DNA of 64,000 nucleotides from Meandrina meandrites (GCA_963693305.1 OY855906.1:31157991-31221990), one strand, 5' to 3'; numbered from the stretch's first letter, positions 10,156 to 22,523 are shown. The notes: generated by a model from the letters alone, not told the origin. Translations and numbers: made by a program.

Positions 10156-12784
10156 TTATGAGTTCGCGGGAGCAAAAAGCGCATTCGCTGGTTCAGGTTT
10201 GAAGTAAAATGTCAATACATTTGTCTGATTACCGCGTACGAGCAGCACCGGCGGTAGGTCAGCGGACAACACCTCAAGCCAACTCATGTACATCAGGGGG
10301 GTGGTGACGTCCGAGACGGGAACTGGAATGGTGATTACCACCAGCCTCGTGTCCCCTGAACATTTCTGCCGGACCAGCTCCCCTGTCCAGATGGTTCTCA
10401 GAACGTTCTTGTCCGCAATCGGTTCTTCTCCGAGCTCATCGCCGACTGGCAGACGTCTAAAGGCATCGATACTCTCCTTCGATGGCTTCTGGTTGACGCC
10501 CTCAATTTCTTCAATGCAGCTGGCGTCGATACGGAACTTCTTCAGCAGATGTGCCATGCGCAGTCCCCGTGGGTTCAGTCCGTGCTTGGAGCGAACGTTA
10601 GCGGAGAAAAACCTGAGCTTGCAGCTCTTCCAGGCGCGATGAAGAGTCAGAAGGTACGGGATCAACACTGTCAACCCGCCATCGTCGTACAACCACCAAA
10701 CATCTATATTTCCTCTCTGTTTCTCCTTCAGTGCGATCATTACAGGCTGACGTGTCACCTCCTCCTCGAAGGCCGCTGCAGACACGTCATCCGGGCTTGT
10801 AAGGCTCTCTCTCCCTTCTTTCTTAGGCCCTTTCGTCAGCGCAGATCGCTTGGGCTTCGAATACTCATCTTCGTTCATAACGGAGTCAGAATCCGATGAC
10901 GTTTCTGTGTCACTTCCCTCCTCCACTTTCTCTACGGTGAATTCTTCCTTTCTTATTTCATTCATACGAAGAATAATCAATCCGTACTTGAGCTCGAACA
11001 CGTCATTGATAACGCCAAGGTAGTCTACTACTTCATTTAGGTACCTCTTATCTGTCCAGTTGTTTTTGAAGCCCATGACCACTGTGTTTGGCCGCATCTT
11101 GCCCAGGCCAGCCAGATGAATCATGGACTGCACGCCTGCGCGTAGACTGGGGGCTGGAACGAGATAAAAAAACAAAATGGTAATGAAATAAGTGGAAGAC
11201 TAGGATGATTCTCACGTGTAAAATAAAACCACGCTGTAATTTCTGTCTCGTTGGATCAGTTGACAATAACAGTCTCACGCCATTACAAATTGCTCATTGG
11301 TTTCTGATGTATTTCCGTATTTCCTTGATTGACAGGGACGGCGGAGCACTTTTAAGCCAAAACAAATATTCATAATCGATCAAGAATGCTGCAAGCGCGT
11401 TTCAACCATCTTGCGATTTTGAACACACACAAAGAGAGATTAGACAAGCTATGTTTAGTTTCTGTGGCTAATTCATTCGTTTCTCTAAACGACAACCGTC
11501 AAAGGAACTTCGGCAAATTTGACACTGTTGACTTCAGCCATTGCAAATGACTTCAACCAATGAACTTACCTTGGCTTAAAACGAGAGACGTACGACTTGG
11601 GACGAGTCTGACAGAACCTTATTAGAGCTGCTACATCCCCTTTTCTCGGATTTTCTGTTAGCCCTTCACAGTTTCTCAAAACTTTGCAAATTGTTTTAAT
11701 GTTGAAATTTGTATTACATTAAGAATTTTGCGTCGTAATGTAAACACAAGCAATTTTGCACCACTGATTTTTAACATTTCCCCAGCAGGCTACACACGTC
11801 GAGCTTTTATCAAGTTAAAAAATCTAGACAATATCGGATGTGAAAACTGAAAATACGTGTGATTTTATACTTGTTTCAGATTTATTTTTTTGACGAAATA
11901 TCTGGTGGAGAATGCTGAAAATAGCATTTGCGAGACTCTAGATTTCAAAATATTCTGGGGGAACATGCCCCCAGATCCCTCTAGAGGCTCGCGCCTTCGG
12001 CTTTCGCTTCTGTGAACGTCATCTTAAAAATTCTATTTTTTTAGCCCCCCCCCCCCCCCCCACCCCCCCCGCACTTCAAATTACGCTCCGCCGTCCCTGA
12101 TTGAACGTCCACCCTTGAGGAACAAAACCGCGAAATAAAAACCCACCCCTCCCTCTTAAAAGCAGATAGAATATATATGTATGAAGTACGATGTATCATT
12201 ATTGGTTTTATGCGCACAATGAAACTAGTACTGTAGAAATGTAAAGCTGGTTTAATCCTAGAAGTTAACAAGTGAAAATGTGAAATTTAAAATATAATAT
12301 AATAAGCGCTTACCGTGTATTAGAGGAAACACATAAACACATTTCTTTATAGTGGAAACACTGTTAGTACGGTCTGTAAAAGGGTTTTGTAATTACAAAC
12401 ATGGGATAAAAGTAGAAACAGAATGAATTTCAGTATTTACGACGCGAGTCTCCTTTGGTGAAAAGAAGGGAACATGCATCGCCTACCCGTTGTCACTGCG
12501 CGAAAAGCTTTGATCTTCTGTTCTCTGATCCATTTAACGCCCGCATTGTCTGCAGGCAGCGTTCCAAAAGGCTTTTTAATCACATTGGCGTACACCATCA
12601 AGCTGACATTCTTGGTGATCTGCGACACGAGGTATGTCAAGTTGGGTCGGTCACGTGGACTTCCTGTCAATACCAAGCAGTGTGGACGGAAATTTTTCAC
12701 GTGATCGATTATTCCATCCAGCCGACGAGTGTACCGAAGTGCCTGGACAAAAGTGTATGCCTGGTCAGAAGATCCCCAGTTTAC
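10156..12784 (-). CDS. SLC12-type Na-K-Cl cotransporter, C-terminal cytoplasmic domain only (5' part not found)
   Basis: Two exons, 12784-12487 and 11153-10156, join in phase (298+998 nt) to encode 431 residues ending at TAA. The first begins VNWGSSDQA and continues HVKNFRPHCLVLTG. The join restores KAFRAVTTAPSLRAGVQ, followed by AGLGKMRPNTVVMGFKNNW. Later come IDVWWLYDDGGLTVLIPYLL and, near the C-terminus, LPPVLLVRGNQTNVLTFY. These are landmarks of the cytoplasmic domain of NKCC/NCC cotransporters, which dimerises and regulates the transporter. A Ser/Asp-rich loop (SDTETSSDSDS) lies in the middle. The exon beginning at VNWGSS follows the last membrane helix in known family members, so upstream exons should lie at higher coordinates. 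I recognised none between 12.8 kb and the NHL gene at 17.5 kb. The locus may be a 3' fragment, or the first introns may be very long. The intron contains a 767-bp transposon. Confidence 0.85.
11333..12099. mobile_element. Non-autonomous DNA transposon with CAGGGACGGCGGAGC ends, 767 bp
   Basis: Exact 15-bp terminal inverted repeats at 11333-11347 and 12085-12099, flanked by ATTGA on both sides (5-bp target duplication). No transposase frame. Inserted in the intron between the two SLC12 exons. The interior from about 11437 to 12000 is closely matched by the copy at 15181-15745. The C run near 12044-12068 is low complexity. Confidence 0.8.
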
Positions 12785-15068
12785 CTGTATTGAGTGTAAA
12801 AGAAAAGAAATGGTTGAGAAAAAGCCCATAACTAGCCCGTGTAATGCTCCGTAATCTACTCTACAGGACCGGAACAAAGATCAGACGTCTCTTTTCTCGA
12901 CCAATATGAAGTAAAACCTAAACCTATAGAGACTTATGTTACGCATGTTTTCCCGCGTTTTCCTGTCGTTTACCAACGACGTACAACAACAAGAAGCTTC
13001 ATTTCCCCATTCGGTCACTTAGAATATTTTACAATATGTTAAAAAGAGAGGGGGGTGCTGGCTGTTTGAAATAACCAGAGAGTTAAAAAAAAGCAGGCAG
13101 CCAGTTTTACAAATATATTAATAAAAGTTTAGGACACATACACAAGGTAACACATGCAACACAGAACACATACAACACAAGTCAGTGAGCAGTAAATAAA
13201 TACTATACTAGAATGGTAATGCTATAGAATAGATAAATAGTGTTCTTGTTTCGAGCTCTGATTGGCCCGTTGCGTTTTCATATTTTCAAGCTTGGTGATT
13301 GTTCTTGGTTTCAATAAACAGTCCGCTGAACCTCCCACAAGTGGACACTTTTGTGGCCAAAAAGAGCGTCCACTGGGGAGAGGTGGACCACAACTAACTG
13401 TTCACTTACCGGAGGTGTCATCCTCGGAGACCCAGGAGCAGTTAGTGGGAGCGAGGGAAAGTCTAAGCCGACTTGAATAAAAGACGGAATGGAGCATTAG
13501 GCTTTACTTGTGATCCTGACTTCCTTCTCTTGGGTGGACTGGAATAAGGCGATTATTTTCGAAGAATTCAGGCCAATTATCCTCCTGTTCCTCATCCGCC
13601 ATAACAAACAATGGTGCCAATTTGAAATTTACACAATCCAACCTCGCTTGCAAACATACCGTGGAAACAGGGGAAAAAATATTGACACTGGGATCCAGTT
13701 AATTCATCCAAATTTGGTGGAATTTTCTTTATATGGAGAGATCAGCCCGCGAGAGTTGGGGTGTCTTCTCCTCTTGGAGAAAATGGCGGACTGAGAGCAA
13801 GCAATCTCTGCGAAGGATTTGCTGAATTTTCCACGCTGTTTCTCACCAAAACTCGTCGAACGTTTGCCTTCTTATTCCTGGAAAGTTTAGTTTTGAATTT
13901 GGGATTTGTTTTTGCAGCTAGGCTGTTTTATTCAACATGATAGGCGGTTTCTTCATCTACAACCACAAAGGAGAGGTGTTAAGCCTGTAAATTCGATGTC
14001 TTATTCTTATTTTAAGATTTGATGATTTGCCTTGATCAAAGCTCGTCAAATTTTAACATGTTTGCCGAATTTGTTTATTTTTTTTCCGGTTACCAGAAAG
14101 AATTCACAGCCTCTCTGAAATTATTGGAGACAACACTTTGTAACGCAAATGCCCAAAAACCAAGGCCCGAGAAACTAAATTATTATTATGGGGCTGTTCT
14201 TTGTATTAACAAATGCCATTAGCCTTGATTCCTTTAAAAACAACAAGAACTTATCACCTTCCGCTGTTCTAAATGAGTGAAGTATATAAGTATAAGTGTA
14301 AACCTTTATTTATACACTATAATAGTTATAAAGCCAGAGACTTGTAGGGTCGTGTAACTATTTTAACTACAAAACAATGAAGTTTTCACTAAAACATGTT
14401 GGCGCAATGAGTTGAGACATGATCATATCATGATGACTATTTTAGCAAATTACATAGTACGAATGTAACAGGAAAGTTGTAAGTTGATGGTAAACAACTA
14501 CAATATTAATCTTCTCACTGGTTCGGAACCGAACCAATATTAATGTAATCAGGCAATTTTGAAGAATCTTTGAAAGAGTGTTTTAATTAAGGTTAATGCC
14601 AAAGGACCCAAATGGCCAAATCATTTATTGATTCAAAAATCCGCTCCCTATGTCATACTTCATTGCTTGAAATCTAAAAATGAACAAACAAGTAAACAAA
14701 AGACAACATATTATAAGATGAAAATTTCCCCAGAGATAATGTAATGCCTACATGTTCTGGATGACAGTTTTACAAAAGGAACTGTAAACTACATTTGAAA
14801 TGCTTCCTGAACTCTTCTTAATGGACTGGAAGGGGCAAAATGATCAGTCCATTAGTAGAATTATGGCTTACTGCTCTTTGTCAGTTTATCGGTGTCGAGG
14901 TTAAGACTTCTTATAGAACTCCTGGACATTGCAATCAGTATTCAAAATTAAAACGTCGAAGGAACAATGGAACTTTCAATCGTCTTGTATTTTGTTATCT
15001 AGAGTGGAATTCTTGTCTTTTGTTGAGGCCATGAGGTAATAGTGTGAAAAGTTGTGAGCTCCGGTAGT
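12785..15068. other. Spacer where upstream SLC12 exons would be expected
   Basis: No exon matching SLC12 transmembrane helices was recognised here on the - strand. Short open frames (e.g. 13510-13794 +) show no family motif. A simple GT/CA- and AT-rich stretch occupies 13080-13240. Confidence 0.35.
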
Positions 15069-15757
15069 CAGGGACGGCGGAGCCGGGGGGGCTGGGGGCC
15101 ATAAATTAAAAATGACAACGTAATAAAACAAGAAAAAGAAAGGAAAAAGCAAACTTATTAAAGCACTAAATGCAATAAAAGAGAGATTAGACTAACTATG
15201 TTTAGTTTCTGTGGCTAATTCATTCGTTTCTCTAAACGAAAACCGTCAAAGGAACTTCGGCAAATTTGACACTGCTGACTTCAGCCATTGCAAATGACTT
15301 CAACCAATGAACTTACCTTGACTTAAAACGAGAGACGTGCGACTTGGGACGAGTCAGGCAGAACCGTATTAGAGCTGCTACATCTCCTTTTTCTCGGATT
15401 TTCCGTTAGCCCTTCACAGTTTGTCGAAACTTTGCAAATTTTTTTTAATGTTGAAATTTGTCATATTCCATTAAGAATTTTGCATCGTAATGTAAACACA
15501 AGCAATTTTACACCACTGATTTTTAACATTTCCCCAGCAGGCTACACACGTCGAGCGTTTATCAAGTTAAAAAATCTCGGCAATATCGCATGTGAGAACT
15601 CAAAATACATGTGATTTTATACTTGATTAAGATTTATTTATTGACGAAATATCTCGTGGAGAATGCTGAAAATAGCATTTGCGAGACTCTATATTTCAAA
15701 ATTTTCTGCCCCCGGACCCCTCTAGAGGCTCGCGCCTTCGACGCTCGCTTCTGTAAC
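15069..15757. mobile_element. Second copy of the CAGGGACGGCGG element, right end missing
   Basis: Begins with CAGGGACGGCGGAGC and, from about 15181, follows the 11.4-12.0 kb element closely (GAGAGATTAGAC.A.CTATGTTTAG onward). It ends near 15757 without the right terminal repeat. Confidence 0.7.
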
Positions 15758-16849
15758 GGCAGGGGTTGCGGTGAAGATGCAATTAGATCAACAAGGAAAT
15801 TTTAAGGAGTCATCTAATAACGTTAATATTTAAAAATGGATAATAAACTTTAACTTAGTTTGCATTTTTTAACACGGAATTACACTACTGTCTTCCTGTT
15901 TAATTTTGATCAAAGTTCGAACTATTGTGTATTTGGCTACGTCACAGGAAGGTTTAATATAAGTAGATAATTGAACGGAACATCATTCAGAACATTCTCG
16001 TGAACAGCACCTGTGCACACGTTACGAAAAACCTTTCACCACTCTATCAGTAAAGCAGCTGGTTGGCTAGTAATTTTCTACAACCTGTAATATTCTTCAT
16101 GTTTTTTACTTAATGATGTTATTACATTTTGGTCCATCTCCCTGCTAACGAAAGAAATATTTCGGTTATAGCCCCCCAGATATGAGCACCCCCCAACCTC
16201 CCATCCAAATTCTCCATATTATCATACTGTCTTCGCGGAACATTATACTTTCAAATAGAAATGAGAGTGAATAAGTCTCTAAGTAAACCCTGGGTTTTTT
16301 AGAGTGGCATTATCAGAATATGTTCCTCATCAAAGCCTTCGAGTTGCTGCTTGTCAACTCATTTCCAATGGTCTGTTCTCTATGCCACTTATAAGGCCCT
16401 CCGGATATAAGCTCCCCCATGAACCAACCCAAAGCCCCTTGCGAAGTTGGAGAAATATCAATTGTCAATTGGCCATAGCAGATTTGGATCAACTGGAAAA
16501 TGAAACGGAAAAATGTAAAAACGTGATAAAATCCAACGCGGAAAAAAAACATCCTGTGTTCAAGATTTAGCCTGCAGAAAAATTTAATTATTTCGTTTCA
16601 ACAAACTGTTACGCAGAAAATTACTGTCGACCATCTCATTGCTTAGTCGAACCATGAAATTAACGAGCAGCAAAGCTGCGATAGTGACCTAGAATTCGAA
16701 ACCAGGATACGGGAAAAGGAGTACTGGAAGTTTAGTACAAGATATTAAAGTAGTAGTCAAGCTCACTAAACGAAACAACTCCTGAAAATGATAAAAAATT
16801 GCGCGTTAACATTTTCTAAACGGAAAACAGAGTGCTACTTTAGTGTTCG
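15758..16849. other. No gene recognised
   Basis: AT-rich; overlapping open frames at 16304-16570 (+) and 16552-16313 (-) show no motif and are probably chance. Confidence 0.4.
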
Positions 16850-17538
16850 CGACTTCACGACGGGGAATTGACGATAAGAATCCACACAGACACTGCATCG
16901 AATTGCATCTTCCTGTTTACGATATGCTTTATGATTTCAACAAACCCTAAATTTGTTCTCCTGGTTGCTTTGTTTCAACATCTCGTTAATGTATTTTACC
17001 CTGCAGCGGACTTAAATGATTAAAATTCTTTTACAATGATTGTTGCGTGCGTACACATAATGCACGCCTTAAAAAGAGGAAAGTAGAAAACGTCTCATCA
17101 GCATGAATTAATAGAGAATTCACAGACTCATTCTACTAACACTGAAATCTGACGAAAAAGGATCGTTTCTGAGGGGGTAAAATAACTTGCCATAAGCTCA
17201 GAGAAACAAAAGGACATTAAACATTAGTGATAACAAGGGCTTGGGTCAAGGTTCTTCCGTTTTGGTCCATTGGCGTTAAGGGCTCCCGTGTTTTCCGCGT
17301 TGGATCACGAAACAAAACAACTAGTTCCTTTTTCTGGTTAGCCAGTTACATTCTTTAGTTTCAATTTGCATTTTGCCTACATGTTCACTTGCCGAAAGCA
17401 ACAAAACGTCAGTAGATCATCGGACTCGACTCCGCCTCCAAGTGCTCCATTATTTCGCAATCCAAATTTGTAGCAACTATCTTTGGAATTTGTTGCTTTG
17501 CTAAAAACCTTTTCGCCAGAGCATATGAAGAAGTCAGT
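16850..17538 (+). promoter_or_regulatory. Upstream block of NHL copy 1, member of a dispersed 5'-flank family
   Basis: Contains CTTCCTGTTTACGATATGCTTTAT, the palindrome-like TTTTACCCTGCAGCGGA (16994-17010), GAAACAAAAGGACAT and TTTTCCGCGTTGGATCACGAA. All recur in the same order at 23.8-24.3 kb, and in part, inverted, at 53.1-53.6, 57.0-57.5 and 57.6-58.0 kb. Transcription start not identifiable. Confidence 0.5.
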
Positions 17539-19197
17539 ATGGGCGAAGCTTCGATTCCCGTTGGCGTTATTTGCAGAATTTCAGATGAAATCCGAAAAGA
17601 CTTCGTGGAAAAGCTAAAAGGTGGAGATGTAGTTGATCATTGGCTTCGCGAGATGATCGAGACTGACCTCGACAAGATCAAAAGAGGACTGAAGGGGATA
17701 GCGAGAAATGATCTGCTATCGGGTATCAGCAACTACACACAAGGTATCTCTTTAACTAAGTTTTCTGAGGTGCCGCTGGACGAGGTGGACGGTCCAAATC
17801 GGACAGGAATGAAAGAAGACGACATTCCAAAACTACTGAGGGCTGACATGAGCCTAACAGCAAAACAGAGGTTTCAGAAAGCCCGTGAAGAAACAAATCG
17901 CGCCTTCAATAATGAAGATTTGAGCGTTCAAGATCGCATTCAAGCCACAAAATTTTGTGTAAAATCACAAATTCTAGAAAGTGATAATCTAACCGAGGCA
18001 TTGACGCTGTGCAAAGGCTACCTCGAAGAGATGCACAACTTAACAGAGGTTCAAGCTAATTTTACTCTTGAAGTTGATCCGGGTAATAAGGCTGTGAAAA
18101 TGAAACGCAAGTTAAAAGTGCCAGAGCGCAAAAAGCTTATTTCATCCGTTTGTGAAGTGAATCGCATCGTGTTCGATATTTCACAATTTGTTGCCGATGA
18201 CGACAGGCAGCTCTTCATCTGGCCGTGTGTTAAAATTCACTCTGGAAAAGAGGAAATTGATCCTTTGCGTGATCCAAGATTACGCGAAGCGCTACTTGAA
18301 CAAAATACAAGAGAGGAAGAATGTTTTGTGGTGCGGTCGTTTGGACATCAGATTCTGAAGCGTCCACATAGTATCGCCACAAACTGTCAAGGAGAGTTCG
18401 TAGTAGTAGACGGCACGATACCTATAGTGTTCGGCAAGAGCGACGAATACCTCTACCATCTCAAACTTCCGATTGACGAGACAATTCAACATGACATCGT
18501 GGATGTTGACACTGATCAGGACTGCAAAGTGTATTTGCTAGTTCAAATGAAAGGCATTAAAGAACGCGCTCAGAAACAATGGTTTGAAGTATTTGTGTTT
18601 GATAAACAAGACATACATGTTAGTTTTGAATTGAAGGAAGAGTCGATTGGCCGCAAACTGGCGGTGAACGCAAGCAGCGACACAACGACCGAAGTCCTGA
18701 TACTCGAGGGGGGGAAAGATGTGCACGCCCGGGTCGAAGTGTACAATATCCATGGTCAATTTGTTGAGCACTTTGCTGGCAGAAAATTGAGCGATGCAAA
18801 AGATATCGTTGCTGCAAATGATGGCAATGTTTTCGTGTTGGACAGTTATGGAGGAGGAAAATGTGTTCGCGAGTTCAGCACGGAAAGAAAACACCTTCGC
18901 AGTTTTGGTGTGGATCCCCACTCAGTTGCCATAACATTTGACCGGGCAAGTGGTCATATTGTTACCGTCTCTGCTGAATATGACGATAAAAAACGTGTGT
19001 ACTGCGAAAATGTGACTATATATGACAACAAGGCTCCTTTTGCGAATCATTACAACATTAAAAGGTCACCAGTGCGTCCCATGAAGCTAGATGAATTATC
19101 GAGTTCGCCCAAGCAAAACATTGCAGTGACTGCGAAGGGACGTATCGCTGTGGTCTTGCAAGATAATAAAAAGCAAGGCAAAGTAGTCGTTGTGTAA
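17539..19197 (+). CDS. NHL/beta-propeller domain protein, NHL copy 1, intronless
   Basis: A single 552-residue frame. Residues 1 to about 215 are charged and mostly helical in character (DEIRKDFVEKL, REMIETDLDKIK, AKQRFQKAREETNRAF). The remainder has repeated beta-blade signatures: HSIATNCQGEFVVVDG, VDVDTDQDCKVYLL, DAKDIVAANDGNVFVLDS, REFSTERKHLRSFGVDP and a C-terminal KGRIAVVLQD. These resemble the NHL propellers of TRIM2/TRIM71-like proteins, but no RING or B-box is present, so ubiquitin-ligase activity is not supported. NHL propellers bind protein or RNA; the partner here is unknown. A pyrimidine-rich stretch ending in CAG about 20 bp before the ATG could be a 3' splice site, so a non-coding first exon is possible. 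Lack of introns in the coding part fits retro-duplication or an ancestrally intronless family. Confidence 0.75.
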   Translation: MGEASIPVGVICRISDEIRKDFVEKLKGGDVVDHWLREMIETDLDKIKRGLKGIARNDLLSGISNYTQGISLTKFSEVPLDEVDGPNRTGMKEDDIPKLLRADMSLTAKQRFQKAREETNRAFNNEDLSVQDRIQATKFCVKSQILESDNLTEALTLCKGYLEEMHNLTEVQANFTLEVDPGNKAVKMKRKLKVPERKKLISSVCEVNRIVFDISQFVADDDRQLFIWPCVKIHSGKEEIDPLRDPRLREALLEQNTREEECFVVRSFGHQILKRPHSIATNCQGEFVVVDGTIPIVFGKSDEYLYHLKLPIDETIQHDIVDVDTDQDCKVYLLVQMKGIKERAQKQWFEVFVFDKQDIHVSFELKEESIGRKLAVNASSDTTTEVLILEGGKDVHARVEVYNIHGQFVEHFAGRKLSDAKDIVAANDGNVFVLDSYGGGKCVREFSTERKHLRSFGVDPHSVAITFDRASGHIVTVSAEYDDKKRVYCENVTIYDNKAPFANHYNIKRSPVRPMKLDELSSSPKQNIAVTAKGRIAVVLQDNKKQGKVVVV

Positions 19198-20188
19198 AAA
19201 AATTGCCTTAAATGATTTCCTTACAGTAAATCAAAGAAACCGAAAAAATGCCTTGAATTAATTTCACTTCAAATCATAAGTATTTCCTATTAACTCGTAC
19301 TACAATGTCTCGAAATGTCTGAATTCCCTTATCTGAGGCATGTGCTTTGCTTATGAACGAACAGCCAAAGATACAACTAGTGTACAGGTGTTTCGCTTGC
19401 TGCGAAGAATAACTAAGAACTGAAATTATTTAGAGACCCACAAATAACGCTTGAGTGCCGGTGAAAGCTCTAAATTTATTTCATGGACACGAAAACGGAC
19501 ATGTACAGTGAGTCGAAGTTTTTAATTCTCCGTTTGGATGTCGAGTGAATTGGGTGGCTTAGTGTAAAAGAGTTTACCTACTCTCTGTTGTTTATTTGCT
19601 TATTTGGTCTGATGAGATAACAACCATTTACAAAGACATCACTAATACAGATTTTTGTTCTTGAGATTATATCACATATATTATGTAATGAAGCTTACTT
19701 TTTAATTTTCATAATGTGTGACTGCATTTACACTATACCAATATTTTTTTATGGAATTTGTGTACATATTCATGTTTTGTTGTTTTCTTTATGAGTGAGC
19801 TTATTCAATAAACCTATATTCACCCAGCAAATAGTGTAAAAATGTGTAGTGTCGTTACGCTGGCAATGTTTTGGCCTGTTATCCACATGTAAAATGATGT
19901 AATTCACTAAAGGACTAGCTAGCATGCAATTGCCAGATTTGCTGTCAAAACTCAATTTCAATGGTCGAACTTTATAGAAAACAAATTCATCGATATCTCC
20001 ATCTGTTGCTTTTCACCCTAATCTGCATCTGACAAAGCAATACAGATAGATAGGGTGTGTGAACGGATTTTTTTCTATTCAGTCAAGTTATGCCACTTTG
20101 TGTCTTTCTGTGGCAAATCATTATAAAAATGCTAACCACAGAACATACGTCTTTAATAGCGCTTTGCTTTGTTTTTGATATTGGTACT
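19198..20188. other. 3' flank of NHL copy 1
   Basis: No coding similarity. CAATAAACC near 19807 is a candidate polyadenylation signal. The rest is AT-rich unique-looking DNA. Confidence 0.4.
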
Positions 20189-20212
20189 GCAATTTTGCCC
20201 CACGGCAAAATT
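20189..20212 (+). promoter_or_regulatory. 24-bp conserved hairpin upstream of NHL copy 2
   Basis: GCAATTTTGCCCCACGGCAAAATT contains the stem AATTTTGCC/GGCAAAATT. It lies 578 bp before the ATG at 20790. The identical 24-mer occurs inverted at 49851-49828, 569 bp before the copy 3 ATG. Confidence 0.55.
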
Positions 20213-20789
20213 ACATACGTCAACATTTCTCTACTATGATTAGTATTTGACAAGCCTAGTAGATGAAAGCAGTTAACAGGGAAATTGAATTAAATTTGCC
20301 ACAAACTCGCTAATAACTAAATGGAGTTGTTGCTGTCCGTTTCCTGGGAAAAAATAAAACCACAGTGAATTAAAACGAAAAATGTGATCGCGTGTTTGCT
20401 TCAACCCTCTTTAAATGTGGGTCATTAAACTTTGATTTTAGTCATTTCTAATCGTTTTCCCTTTCCTTTCAACTGCCACGTTCCACACGTGCAAGAAATC
20501 TTTCTTTTACGTTTACCACAATAGATAATACAACAGAAAACATATACTTTGCAAGACTTGACTCTTTCCATAAGCACGCCTTGTAAATGTAGCTATTGTT
20601 TCTTCTTTTAATTCAGTTTCTTTTTACCCTCTTGTTAGGCACCGCCCCCTATGAGTTCCTATGATTGTTTTGAATCCCAAATGTTTAGTAACAGTTAATG
20701 GCATTCAGCTTGTGTTTGTTTTCTTGCAAACCAGCATCAAGAAGCATCAAGAAGATCAACAGTTTTGGGATGCTCCTGACCAAGCCAGC

Positions 20790-22523
20790 ATGGCTGATTC
20801 GATTCCAACAATTGTGCTTAAATCCACCATTAGCTGGCTTCTTGAAAACGGCGGAGATCGTGTTGAGAAAAATCTTACACTAAGGAATGGTGTAGTTGAT
20901 CAACATCATTGCGAATCGATCGTACGTGAACTCGACGCGTACGATATCAAATCAGATTTAAATGTAATTTCTGGAAAAGTACCCGATAATATGAAGCGAG
21001 ATTTCGAAGAAAAGGCTCAAATAGCTAAAGAAGAACTAAGGGCGAGTATTAAGCTCTACAGTGAGGGAGTTAGGCTCATTTCCTTTGAAGTAAACGGGTT
21101 GAACAGTGCAGAAATGAAGGAACAGGACATGAATGTCATCTCTTGCCCAAGTGTTGGCCCTGAAGCAAAAGAGAGATTCAAAGAGGCTTGTGAAAAAGCA
21201 GCAATTGCCTTCGAAGAGACAACACTGGGCCCAGGTCATCGCATTTTAGCCATGTATTTTCGTGTGAAGGCGACACTGCTAGAGAAAGTCGACAACCCGG
21301 CGGATGCATTAGTTTCCTGTATTCAATTCCTCGAAGAATTACACTCCATGGAAGTAGTTAAAAACAGCTTCAGCTTGGAATTAAATAAAGGCTCCTCGAG
21401 CCTTTTATTCAATAACAAGAATGATAACACAAAACAGGTCATTTGGACTGTCCGCCATGTGAATCGCGTCGTGTTCAATATTACACAGTTGGTTGGTGAA
21501 AGCAGACAGCTCTTTTCCTGGCCTACAGTTGCAATCGGAAAAGAAATAATTGATCCTCTGTACGAGCTTAGATTTGGAAAAACGCTGTGTGAACATGACA
21601 TAGAAGATTGTTCTAAAAAACAGTTTATCGATTCGGAACGCAATCTGACCCTTCCAACTGGTGTCGCTACAAGCATGAAAGGAATGATCATCGTAGCAGA
21701 CATCATGAAAGCCAAAGTGTTCGACAGCAAAGGTGACTTCCTGTACTCTCTTAGTCTTCCCATCGATGATAATTTTTTGTATGACACCGTGGACGTTGAT
21801 ACAGACCGCGAAGGCAATGTGTACCTATTGATTTGGATAGCTAAAGATGTTCACGATCAACCGAGCAAGAAACATTTGTATGAAGTGTTTGTGTTCGACA
21901 ATGACGGTATGCCGCAGAACAAGTTTCCGCTGAGGGCAGAATCCAGAGGTCGCAAGCTAGCGGTGCTCGAACGAGGCGACGAAACTGAATTACTGGTTCT
22001 GGAGGGCGAAAAAGGCTTGCACGCTATGGTTGAAGTGTACGGGATTGATGGTACGTTTGTTTGTCAGTTTGGAGAGAGAAGTTTGATGGACGCCCAAGAC
22101 ATCGTAGCAGCTAATAATGGTCATATTTACGTGTTGGATAAATTCCATGAATCTCAGGGAAAATGTGTTCACGAGTTCAGCGCAGACAGAAGACTCGTTC
22201 GTAGTTTTGGAGTGGATCCCGACTCCGTTGCCATAACATTTGATCGAGCAAATGAACACATTGTCATCGCATCCTCTTGTTATGACCCAGAAAAAAGTGT
22301 ATTCCTCCAAAATGTGTCTATATACGACAGCAGCAACGCTGTTCCTGATGATTATATTGATAGCAAATTACTGCGGAGCTACAATATCGACCGAGTGAGG
22401 ATCCTTTTAGGTGTAAGCAATACTGTGAACTCGGAGGGACTTGTTGTTGTAGTATTAGCACAACATTTCGTTGGCGAATCTCGGGGTAAGCTTGTCATTA
22501 TGAAAGAGACAACGAAAAATTAA
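20790..22523 (+). CDS. NHL/beta-propeller domain protein, NHL copy 2, intronless coding region
   Basis: A 577-residue protein from the ATG at 20790. The frame is open back to 20661, but 20790 is preferred: it has a good context (AGCATGG), lines up with the start of copy 1, and the ATG plus its leader are conserved in the deleted copy at 49259. A pyrimidine-rich tract ending CAG (about 20718-20733) looks like a 3' splice site, implying a non-coding upstream exon. The N-terminal half is helical and charged; the C-terminal half has propeller blades: LTLPTGVATSMKG, VDVDTDREGNVYLL, DAQDIVAANNGHIYVLDKF, RSFGVDPDSVAITFDRA. It differs substantially from copy 1 but has the same architecture, and is very close to the copy at 48303-49259. 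It lies 1.6 kb downstream of copy 1 on the same strand. No RING, B-box or membrane segment is seen. Confidence 0.75.
   Translation: MADSIPTIVLKSTISWLLENGGDRVEKNLTLRNGVVDQHHCESIVRELDAYDIKSDLNVISGKVPDNMKRDFEEKAQIAKEELRASIKLYSEGVRLISFEVNGLNSAEMKEQDMNVISCPSVGPEAKERFKEACEKAAIAFEETTLGPGHRILAMYFRVKATLLEKVDNPADALVSCIQFLEELHSMEVVKNSFSLELNKGSSSLLFNNKNDNTKQVIWTVRHVNRVVFNITQLVGESRQLFSWPTVAIGKEIIDPLYELRFGKTLCEHDIEDCSKKQFIDSERNLTLPTGVATSMKGMIIVADIMKAKVFDSKGDFLYSLSLPIDDNFLYDTVDVDTDREGNVYLLIWIAKDVHDQPSKKHLYEVFVFDNDGMPQNKFPLRAESRGRKLAVLERGDETELLVLEGEKGLHAMVEVYGIDGTFVCQFGERSLMDAQDIVAANNGHIYVLDKFHESQGKCVHEFSADRRLVRSFGVDPDSVAITFDRANEHIVIASSCYDPEKSVFLQNVSIYDSSNAVPDDYIDSKLLRSYNIDRVRILLGVSNTVNSEGLVVVVLAQHFVGESRGKLVIMKETTKN

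Noticed and set aside
10286..10899. + strand frames opposite the SLC12 exon
   Set aside because: Shadows of the real coding strand.
12041..12271. 76-codon minus frame ending in a Gly run
   Set aside because: Overlaps the end of a transposon and a C homopolymer.
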